21,912 bases of DNA from an uncultured Clostridia bacterium (GTDB lineage Bacteria > Bacillota > Clostridia > TANB77 > CAG-508), in assembly GCA_948528155.1 (NCBI GenBank), contig CAOSZT010000019.1, forward strand, positions 1-21,912, written 5' to 3'. The notes below the pieces were generated by a model that did not search any database, had not been told where the DNA came from, and was given only the letters and a program-made list of their open reading frames with translations. A program made the position numbers and the translations under genes. Numbering within the stretch: position 1 is the first letter of the stretch; each line of letters starts with the position of its first letter. Below, one piece after another: positions 1 through 5,752 of this stretch.

Positions 1-8
1 AGAAAGGT

Positions 9-820
9 ATGTATAATATATCAATTTTAATTGATGATTATATTATACAAGGTAATTTATTGAATAAAGAAGATGTAATCAAAAACAAAAATGAAGCAAT
101 AAAAATGATGACAGATTATTTAGATAATTGCTTAGCAATAGATGATAATTCTAATATAAAGAAGGTTAATCTAATTTCATATTGGCAAAAAGATTATATA
201 AATTACATTAAAGATGAAAACAATTTTAAGCCTACAAATCTAAAAACATATGAAAGAGGAGATATAATTAAAGTAAATTTAGGATTTAATATTGGAAGTG
301 AACTGGGTGGATTGCATTATTGTGTTGTTATAGATAAGAAAAATAATAGAAATTCACCAGTAGTTACAGTAATTCCATTATCATCTCAAAAAACAGATAA
401 AATTAATAAAAACTCTATTATGTTGGGAAATGATATTTACAATAAATTGGTACAAAAATCAGATAAATTGCTTGTAGATAGTAAAATAGAAATAGAAGAA
501 AATAAAAATAAGTTACTAATTGAAACGAAAAAATTAACAGGGAATAATGCAACATCAGATGAAATTTATTTAAAAACTACTGAACTAAACAATGATATAA
601 CAGAAGCACTAAAAAATTAGAATTAGCTGAAAAAATAAATAAAGAAATGCAAAAGATGAAATTTGGAAGTATTGATATAATAAATCAAATAAGAATAATT
701 AGTAAACAAAGGATTTATGACCCAAAAACAGAGTTCGATATTTTGTCAGGAATAAAACTATCTAATGAAAATTTAGATTTGATAGATGAAAAAATCAGAA
801 AAATGTTTATAAAAAATTGA
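9..820 (+). pseudogene. MazF/PemK-like toxin, frameshifted
   Basis: The first frame (9-620, 203 aa) has a long N-terminal extension. It then shows a MazF/PemK-type core starting near residue 83 (YERGDIIKVNLG, then LGGLHYCVVIDKK and VVTVIPLSS), the pattern of mRNA-cleaving toxins of this fold. The frame stops at 618-620. The next frame stays open from about 614 to a TGA at 818-820 and encodes a natural continuation (FGSIDIINQIRIISKQRIYDPK), typical of the C-terminus of long MazF-like proteins. The break sits in a six-A run (611-616), so the two frames together would give about 270 aa. A -1 slip on A AAA AAT could join them, but a disabling indel or a sequencing error is equally possible. The AAGG before the ATG is only one base away, so the true start may lie left of the window. 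No antitoxin gene is visible. Confidence 0.7.
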
Positions 821-829
821 GTATTTTTC

Positions 830-859
830 TTGACTAAAGTACATAATATATATTATAAT
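830..859 (+). promoter_or_regulatory. Sigma-A promoter for the hairpin-rich RNA
   Basis: TTGACT at 830-835 and TATAAT at 854-859 are separated by 18 bp, close to the vegetative consensus. Transcription would start near 866. No convincing coding sequence with a ribosome binding site follows until the MazG gene at 1303. Confidence 0.7.
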
Positions 860-865
860 GTATTT

Positions 866-1162
866 AGAAATACATTTGCCGTGCAATATATTTTATATTG
901 TGTACTGGCACGAAAGAATACACGTTCCTCGTATATAAATACGGGGAATTTATATTTTATAAAATTAAAAATATATAGATCAGTAATTGCTAAATTATTA
1001 ATCTATTATTTTTTGCCCTTAAATTTCAGAAAAATTTAAGGGCAGGATAAGGAAAGCAGAGCATTTCCAATAAACATTTAGAAAGACAAGCTTTCTAGTC
1101 ATCTACAAAAATTATTTTTATGCAGATAAAGTGCAGAGTGCGTACACTTCGGTATATTTTTT
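866..1162 (+). ncRNA. Candidate structured non-coding RNA, family unknown
   Basis: Downstream of a consensus promoter the sequence folds into successive hairpins. At 877-910 there is a 14-bp stem with small bulges (TGCC, GTGC and AATATA paired with TATATT, GTAC and GGCA). At 925-948 there is a 10-bp stem with one G-U pair and a 4-nt loop. At 1015-1043 there is a perfect 12-bp stem with a 5-nt loop, and at 1079-1097 a 7-bp stem. Smaller stems lie near 1100-1127 and 1136-1149, the last followed by six Ts at 1157-1162, which may be the terminator. The open frame at 830-1039 lacks a ribosome binding site, begins inside the promoter and is read as chance. I do not recognise conserved motifs of RNase P, tmRNA, SRP RNA or a known riboswitch. 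It could also be the long leader of the MazG operon. Confidence 0.5.
1136..1162 (+). terminator. Weak candidate terminator of the structured RNA
   Basis: GAGTG (1136-1140) and CACTT (1145-1149) can pair around CGTA. A run of six Ts follows at 1157-1162. The stem is short and the U-tract is displaced by several bases, so this is a weak call. Confidence 0.3.
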
Positions 1163-1302
1163 ATAAAAAAAGTATTAAAAACAAAGACTTAGCAACATAT
1201 AAACAAAACAATACAGAATAAAAATGTTTGTAAAATACTATTAAAAATTAGTGATTTGTGATATAAATATATTTGAAATTAAATAAAAAAGAGGAAAAAA
1301 AT

Positions 1303-1614
1303 ATGAAAAATGATTTAACTATTAGAAAACTGCAAGAGTGCATAAAAAACATAGACCACAAAAACAACTCAAATGATAAATATATGTTAAAATTAATGGA
1401 AGAAGTAGGAGAACTTGCAGAAGTTATAAGAAAAAATAAAAGAATGGAAAAAGGAGAATCTATAAAAGATACAATAGAAGAAGAACTTCAAGATGTGTTA
1501 TATTACATAATTTGTTTAGCTAATATAAATAATATAGATTTACAAGAATGTGTATATTTAAAAGAAAAATCGAATTGTGAAAAATATAGTAGAAAAAATA
1601 TGTTTGAGGAGTAG
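1303..1614 (+). CDS. MazG-like nucleotide pyrophosphohydrolase
   Basis: A 103-aa protein of the all-alpha NTP pyrophosphohydrolase (MazG) superfamily, which hydrolyses nucleoside triphosphates to monophosphate and pyrophosphate. The metal-binding signature is complete: E33, E34 and E37 in MEEVGELAE, and E61 and D64 in EEELQDVLYY, matching the EExxE...ExxD pattern. The ATG at 1303 is chosen because AGAGG (1290-1294) lies 8 nt upstream. An in-frame TTG at 1273 would extend the protein by ten residues but has no binding site. The stop is two bases before the ATG of the EEP gene, so the two are probably translationally coupled. The length suits a single-domain MazG enzyme. It is the only clearly intact enzyme gene in the left-hand cluster. 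The exact substrate cannot be read from the sequence. Confidence 0.8.
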   Translation: MKNDLTIRKLQECIKNIDHKNNSNDKYMLKLMEEVGELAEVIRKNKRMEKGESIKDTIEEELQDVLYYIICLANINNIDLQECVYLKEKSNCEKYSRKNMFEE

Positions 1615-1616
1615 TT

Positions 1617-2370
1617 ATGGAAAAAATAATAAAAATTGCAACTTGGAATGTAGGTCAAGATTTAAAAAACAAAGAAATTAATACAAATTCATATGAATAT
1701 ATAAGAAAACAAATAGAAAAAAATAATATAGAAATAATTGCATTTCAAGAGGCTATTACAGAATCTAATAATTTACAATCATTAGCCAATTATATAAGTA
1801 AACATACTAAATTAAAATATTTCGAAGAAATCTCATTATCTCCATCAGATATGAATGAAAATGATAAAATGGGAGTAGCTATATGTTCAAAATTTAAAAT
1901 AAATAATAACGAAAAGTATATATTAGAAAATCCAAAACTAATATATAAAAAAACAAATACAATTATATATTGGTCACATGATAAAGGTTTTAATATATCT
2001 CAAATAGAAGAAATAGATGCAGTTATCATTGAAGGACACTGTTTACCATTTCATATATTTGGTGAAAATCCATTAAAGTATATAAATATATATAGTAAAT
2101 TAGAAGATAAAATATTAAAGATAATTGAATCAAATAAAAATCTTATATTGCTAGGTGATTTTAATTATATAGATATATTTGAGTTATTTCCAAATTTAAA
2201 AGAAAAGATGAAATGTGTGTATGAAAATGAAAAGACTAGAAAAGATAAACAAATTGATTACATACTAACAACGAATCGGTATAAAACATAACTATTATGA
2301 AATAATAGAGACACAATTTGATCATAAGTTATGTGTAGCAGAATTAACAATAAAGCAAGGAGAAAAATAA
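1617..2370 (+). pseudogene. EEP-family nuclease/phosphatase, frameshifted near the 3' end
   Basis: The protein belongs to the endonuclease/exonuclease/phosphatase fold (DNase I, exonuclease III and phosphoesterase relatives). Successive motifs are visible: ATWNVG near residue 8, FQEA near 43 (metal-binding Glu), EGHCLPFH mid-protein, LLGDFN near 180 and KQIDYILT near 211. The first frame ends at 2289-2291. The +1 frame from 2278 reads GIKHNYYEIIETQFDHKLCVAEL and stops at 2368-2370. It restores the FDH motif that carries the family's final catalytic histidine, so the frameshift lies in 2274-2284. As given, the product would lack that histidine. The restored stop overlaps the ATG of the HAD fragment (TAATG), which supports a former operon MazG-EEP-HAD. 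Sequencing error is the main alternative. Substrate is unknown. Confidence 0.75.
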
Positions 2371-2564
2371 TGATTAAAAATATAATATTTGATATAGGTG
2401 GAGTATTGCTTGAATACAATCCAAAAACATATTTAGATAAATTAAATATAGAAGAAAGTAAAAGAAAAATATTAAATGATATAATATTTCATAATTCCAA
2501 ACGGAGAGATTGCTTAAATGGATTTATAAATAATAGTCAGTTAATTAGATATCTTAGGAGATAG
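2370..2564 (+). pseudogene. HAD-superfamily hydrolase, N-terminal fragment
   Basis: The ATG at 2370 overlaps the stop of the restored EEP frame and is preceded by AAGGAGA (2357-2363). The product begins MIKNIIFDIGGVLLEYNP, a HAD motif I variant in which the first Asp (D8) would be the nucleophile and D10 is replaced by Gly. It continues through the start of a cap domain and stops after 64 aa, whereas HAD hydrolases of this type run to roughly 200 aa. Motifs II to IV are missing. At about 2540 the sequence passes directly into a gene fragment for an MNT nucleotidyltransferase in another frame, so the loss is a deletion or recombination joint and not a point mutation. No activity is expected. 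Confidence 0.7.
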
Positions 2565-2835
2565 ACTAAAAAAAGTAATATTATATGGTTCTTATGCTAG
2601 AGGAGATTATAATAAGCGATCAGATGTAGATATAATGATTTTAGCAGATTTATCCTTTAAAGAAATCGAAGAATATGGAGATAGAATATCAGATATTGCA
2701 TATGATATTGAATTAGATACAGGTGTAATTTTATCACCAGTAATAAAAAATATAGAAAAATATAATGCTAGAATAAATTTTGTACCATTTTATAAAAATG
2801 TTCAAAAGGAAGGAGTTGTCTTAGTAGATGGATAA
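2545..2835 (+). pseudogene. MNT-type nucleotidyltransferase (HEPN/MNT antitoxin), 5'-truncated
   Basis: The open frame 2545-2835 encodes a 96-aa fragment beginning at LDILGDRLKKVILYGSYARG. The minimal nucleotidyltransferase signature GS-x10-DxD is complete (GSYARGDYNKRSDVD). No start codon or ribosome binding site precedes it in frame, and a TAA lies at 2542-2544, so the N-terminus was lost at the joint with the HAD fragment. The internal ATG at 2635 comes after the catalytic motif and would not give an active enzyme. In intact systems this protein is the antitoxin partner of the HEPN toxin and modifies it covalently with AMP. The HEPN gene follows at once, with its ATG overlapping the end of this frame, which is the normal order for such pairs. 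Confidence 0.75.
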
Positions 2836-3238
2836 TGAAACAATAGAGAGTTTTGCAAAGTATAGATTGAACAAAGCAAAAGAAACATTAGAAACAGCTA
2901 AAATGATTTTTTAATATGGAAAAGATTTTACAAGTGCAAATAATAGGGCCTATTATGCAATTTTTTATGCAATTCGATCAGTATTAGCCATTTAAGAAAT
3001 AGATTTTAAAAGACATAAGGATGTATTAGCATATTTCAATAAAGAGTATGTTAATAAAGAAATTTTCCCTAAAATGATAGGAAGAAAAATATCTCAGGCT
3101 CAAAGAATAAGAGAAGATAGTGACTATGACGATGATTATGAGCCATCTTTAGAAAAGACACAACAACAAATAAATTCAGCAGAAGAATTAGTGAAATTAG
3201 TTGAAGAATATATTAATAATTATTATGAAAAAAATTAA
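2828..3238 (+). pseudogene. HEPN-domain toxin with two in-frame stops
   Basis: From the ATG at 2828, which overlaps the end of the MNT frame, the reading frame runs 136 codons to the TAA at 3236-3238. It is interrupted by TAA at 2912-2914 and 2993-2995. The translated text is otherwise coherent HEPN: MDNETIESFAKYRLNKAKET, then SANNRAYYAIFYAIRSVL (the conserved RxYYA segment), FKRHKDVLAYF and REDSDYDDDYEP near the end. Both premature stops could each come from a single GAA to TAA change, since family members often have acidic residues at these points. In working modules the HEPN protein is a predicted RNase neutralised by its MNT partner. Here both partners are broken, so the module is dead unless the stops are read through. 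Confidence 0.8.
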
Positions 3239-3270
3239 AAATATATCAATTTATAGGAAATGAGGTATTT

Positions 3271-3420
3271 ATAATAGAAATTAATAAAATTGACACATAT
3301 GATGTATATAATAATAAATATGTAGCAGATATAAATCAATTAAATTTATCTGTACACATTTATGGTATTGCGGTAGAAAATGGGAAAATATTAATTTCAA
3401 TACAATATGCATATGTGGCA
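3271..3420 (+). pseudogene. Nudix hydrolase, N-terminal fragment
   Basis: The frame encodes IDTYDVYNNKYVADINQLNL and then VHIYGIAVENGKILISIQYA, which resembles the first strands of a Nudix fold just before the GGGxE box (normally about YDFPGGGIExGE). The box and everything after it are absent. Codons run on to a stop at 3466-3468, but the residues after about 3415 no longer look like Nudix. A GAGG lies at 3262-3265 but the expected start codon is ATA, so initiation is also lost. The break coincides with the inverted repeat at 3415-3450, beyond which the minus-strand gene begins. Identification rests on a short segment. Confidence 0.5.
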
Positions 3421-3450
3421 GTACTGAATATTTTGAACTCATACTGCCAC
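3415..3450. repeat. Inverted repeat at a gene-fragment joint
   Basis: GTGGCAGTA (3415-3423) and TACTGCCAC (3442-3450) are perfect 9-bp inverted arms around 18 bp. The plus-strand Nudix fragment loses coding sense at the left arm, and the intact start of a minus-strand gene lies just to the right. This suggests a hairpin-associated rearrangement, although the arms could also be coincidental. Confidence 0.6.
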
Positions 3451-3511
3451 CTCCAAAGTTATTATTAATATTTTCTTCTTTTTGTATAATTACATTATAT
3501 TTAATATTCAT
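3425..3511 (-). pseudogene. 5' end of an unidentified minus-strand gene
   Basis: On the minus strand an ATG at 3511 is preceded by AAAGGAG six bases upstream, an excellent ribosome binding site. About 28 residues follow (beginning MNIKYNVIIQKEEN, then NNNFGGGSMSSKYS). The frame stays open to 3281 (76 aa in total), but the rest is simply the antisense of the Nudix fragment, so only the first part is likely original. The gene follows a 65-aa membrane protein gene by 47 bp on the same strand and was probably its operon partner. The family is not recognised. Confidence 0.4.
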
Positions 3512-3558
3512 AAATTGCTCCTTTGTACCTGTAATTATACTATAAACGTTTGGCTTTA

Positions 3559-3756
3559 TTAAATATTTTCCAAAATTTTTACAAAACTGTATATTAAATA
3601 AAAATTTATACCTGAAAGAAAAATAAAGCTACCCAAAATTAATGAGATAAACTTATTATGTTTTATAATCTCAAATATCTTATGTGTATGTTTTTCTTTT
3701 GGTATCTCTAGCTTGTCCAATTTTGTATTATAATTAATATCAAAAACATTTTCCAT
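3559..3756 (-). CDS. Small single-span membrane protein, unknown function
   Basis: A 65-aa protein with a charged N-terminal half (about residues 1-34, KLDKLEIPKEKHTHK) and one hydrophobic segment at about 35-60 (FISLILGSFIFLSGINFYLIY). It is therefore probably inserted in the membrane with a cytoplasmic head. A GGGGGG tract lies 6-8 bases before the ATG on the minus strand and serves as the ribosome binding site. A TATAAT on the minus strand lies about 30 bp further upstream, without a good -35. It is the first gene of a two-gene minus unit whose second member is truncated at 3425. No known family is recognised. Confidence 0.6.
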   Translation of the reverse strand: MENVFDINYNTKLDKLEIPKEKHTHKIFEIIKHNKFISLILGSFIFLSGINFYLIYSFVKILENI

Positions 3757-3827
3757 AATATTCCCCCCTATTTTTATTATATATATGCTGATAATTCTAA
3801 AAATATTCCAATTATGTTAAATTTTTG

Positions 3828-3856
3828 TTGTTTAATATATCTATAAATGTTATAAT
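3828..3856 (+). promoter_or_regulatory. Promoter of the 44-aa peptide / glycosyltransferase unit
   Basis: TTGTTT (3828-3833) and TATAAT (3851-3856) are separated by 17 bp. This places a start near 3863, about 38 nt before the ATG of the small peptide. Confidence 0.6.
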
Positions 3857-3900
3857 ATCCTTGAAACTACATTGAAAAAATTCACTATGGAGGTATTTGT

Positions 3901-4035
3901 ATGAAAAATAAAATTTTTTTCATAATAGTTTCTATAATGGCATATAAGTTTTTGTCATTAATTAACTTGAATGTAAAAAAAGAAAATTCTAAAAAACCAT
4001 TTGGTATATATTATAAAATGGTAAAAGAATTTTAG
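3901..4035 (+). CDS. 44-aa membrane peptide, unknown function
   Basis: ATG at 3901 with TGGAGG (3888-3893) seven bases upstream, and TAG at 4033-4035. The peptide has a hydrophobic N-terminal segment (KIFFIIVSIMAYKFLSLI, residues 4-21) and a basic tail (KKENSKKPFGIYYKMVKEF). It could be a small membrane protein or an uncleaved signal-anchored peptide. It contains no cysteine, so it does not resemble an AgrD-type autoinducer precursor. It lies between a good promoter and a structured RNA leader that precedes a GT-C glycosyltransferase gene, and is probably cotranscribed with it. A role as a leader peptide for that gene is possible, but no regulatory codon run is seen. Confidence 0.55.
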   Translation: MKNKIFFIIVSIMAYKFLSLINLNVKKENSKKPFGIYYKMVKEF

Positions 4036-4090
4036 TCCTTCAAGTCAAAGTTAAGGTGTAAACCCAAGCTGGGGAGCAATCCCTAGCACA
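4036..4090 (+). promoter_or_regulatory. Structured RNA leader before the glycosyltransferase gene
   Basis: Between the small peptide and the glycosyltransferase lies a GC-richer block. A short stem CCTT/AAGG (4037-4040 with 4053-4056) is followed by an 8-bp hairpin, GCTGGGGA (4068-4075) with TCCCTAGC (4080-4087), capped by a GCAA tetraloop (4076-4079). An alternative stem CCCA/TGGG (4063-4066 with 4070-4073) would exclude the larger hairpin, an arrangement seen in attenuators. A weak T-rich stretch follows at 4091-4096. It does not match the riboswitch consensuses I know, including c-di-GMP-I. Confidence 0.45.
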
Positions 4091-4130
4091 TTTTATAAAA
4101 ATTATTAAACAAAAGAAAGGTATTATAAAT

Positions 4131-5696
4131 ATGCTAAAAGATACAAAAAAAATAAAAAAAATTATATCAATAATTATAATAGTAATAATGTGTGGAATTA
4201 TCTTTTATTTTCAAACAAAAAAAATAGGATTTCATGAAGATGAAATGTACACAATTGCATCATCTGTAAATCCTGATAATGGTTTAATGGTTGCATATGA
4301 CGAAAATAACATTCCTAGATGGATAACAAAAGAATATGCAAAAAATTATATAACTTTATCAACTGATAATTATCTAAATTTAAAATCAGTATATCAAAAT
4401 CAAGCATATGATAATCATCCACCATTTTTTTATACACTAGTTCATTTTTCTAGTATATTATTTTCAGGAGAATTCACAAAATATACTGTATTTATTGTAA
4501 ATATTATTGCTTTTATATTAAGTTGTTTTGTAATCGAAAAAACTTTAAAATTAGAAAACAAAGATAATCTAATTTTTGGAACTTTAATTTTCTATGGTCT
4601 ATCTATGGGAACAATATCAATGGTAATATTCCAAAGAATGTACATGTTATTAACATTTTTTATATTACTATATTTTTATTATAGTTTAAAAATATATAAA
4701 AGTAACTTCAACTTATCAAAGAAAAATCTTATTTCATTAGGAATTATAACAATTTTAGGCTTTCTAACCCAATACTTTTTTGCATTTTATGCTGTTCTAA
4801 TTTTTATTTTTATGTTTATTGAAATGATTAGACAGAAAAAAGATAAAAAACTAATATTAAAATATACAATTTCTCATATTATATATGGTGCTTTTGGTAT
4901 TTTACTATTTGTACCATGTATTAATCATTTAATATTTTCTGATAGAGGTTTATCAAATTTAGGAAATAGTAATTATTTTATACATTTTGTAGATTATTTA
5001 AAACATTTTGCTTATTCTTTTTCAATAAATAATACAAATATGTTATTAATTGTTTGTTGTTTATTGCTGTTTTTTATTAGCTTAATATTTTTAATTAAAA
5101 AAAGTAAAGAAAAATTTGTTATATTATTAACTATAATTCCAAGCATAATCTACTTTTTTATAGCTGTAAAATTAACATCTTTTCAAGAATTAAGATACAT
5201 TATGCCTGTTATTCCATTTATCAGTATGACTTTGTTTTTCATATTTGACTTTATTTTCAAATTTAAGTATAAAAATGCCTTTATAATATTAATTGGAATT
5301 ATTTTGTCAATTAATGGTTTAATATTCTCCGAGCCAAAATTTTTATTTAAAACTTATGATAAAAATTTAGAAATAGCTGAGCAAAATAAAGACAAATCAT
5401 TTATTTATGTTTATGATAACATTTTCAATCATATGCAAAGCTTACCTGAATTTATGATTTATAACAAATCTTTAATTGTTAATGTAACTAGAGATGAATT
5501 AGATTATATTTTTGACAATAAAGAATTAATTAATGAAAATTCATACATTTTATGCATAAAATCTTATATGGATAATGATTCTATAATTGAAGAAATACAA
5601 AAAAATACTGATTTTAAGAATATTACCGAATTACTTAAAGTTAATAAAGCTTCCTCTGAAATGATTAGTAATAACTTATATTTAGTATCAAAATAG
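4131..5696 (+). CDS. GT-C family membrane glycosyltransferase (ArnT/PMT-like)
   Basis: A 521-aa polytopic membrane protein. After TM1 (about 11-27) comes FHEDEMYT with E36, D37 and E38 in the first extracytoplasmic loop, the acidic motif of GT-C glycosyltransferases that use polyprenyl-phosphate sugars. DNHPPFFY at about 94-101 and ELRYIMPVIPFI around 350-365 also fit this superfamily. About ten hydrophobic segments run to residue ~395, followed by a soluble C-terminal domain of about 120 residues. It likely transfers a sugar from a lipid carrier to a cell-surface acceptor. Donor and acceptor are not predictable. AAAGG lies 8-10 bases before the ATG. The gene ends before a hairpin shared with the convergent uvrC gene. 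No other cell-envelope genes adjoin it. Confidence 0.8.
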   Translation: MLKDTKKIKKIISIIIIVIMCGIIFYFQTKKIGFHEDEMYTIASSVNPDNGLMVAYDENNIPRWITKEYAKNYITLSTDNYLNLKSVYQNQAYDNHPPFFYTLVHFSSILFSGEFTKYTVFIVNIIAFILSCFVIEKTLKLENKDNLIFGTLIFYGLSMGTISMVIFQRMYMLLTFFILLYFYYSLKIYKSNFNLSKKNLISLGIITILGFLTQYFFAFYAVLIFIFMFIEMIRQKKDKKLILKYTISHIIYGAFGILLFVPCINHLIFSDRGLSNLGNSNYFIHFVDYLKHFAYSFSINNTNMLLIVCCLLLFFISLIFLIKKSKEKFVILLTIIPSIIYFFIAVKLTSFQELRYIMPVIPFISMTLFFIFDFIFKFKYKNAFIILIGIILSINGLIFSEPKFLFKTYDKNLEIAEQNKDKSFIYVYDNIFNHMQSLPEFMIYNKSLIVNVTRDELDYIFDNKELINENSYILCIKSYMDNDSIIEEIQKNTDFKNITELLKVNKASSEMISNNLYLVSK

Positions 5697-5716
5697 TATC
5701 AAAAAAAGCAATGTAC

Positions 5717-5751
5717 AAAAAAGAGCTGTAAAAAGTATTTATTTTTACAGC
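5717..5751 (-). terminator. Intrinsic terminator of uvrC
   Basis: GCTGTAAAAA (5725-5734) and TTTTTACAGC (5742-5751) form a 10-bp stem with a 7-nt loop directly after the uvrC stop. On the minus strand it is followed by six Ts (5722-5717). The plus side is followed by a looser T-rich stretch and may also stop transcripts of the glycosyltransferase. Confidence 0.85.
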
Positions 5752-5752
5752 C

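Noticed and set aside
830..1039. 69-aa open frame after the MazF-like gene
   Set aside because: It starts inside a consensus promoter, has no ribosome binding site and overlaps strong hairpins. It reads as chance in a structured RNA.
1005..1043. Intrinsic terminator at the perfect 12-bp hairpin
   Set aside because: No T-tract follows on either strand. The Ts lie on the 5' side.
2828..3238. TAA recoding to explain the HEPN stops
   Set aside because: TAA ends many intact genes in the window (for example glmS and the VirD4-like gene), so it is a normal stop codon here.
4036..4090. c-di-GMP-I riboswitch before the glycosyltransferase
   Set aside because: The conserved GGGCAAACC and GGGACGCAAAGCC segments are absent. 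Only a loose similarity in layout remains.
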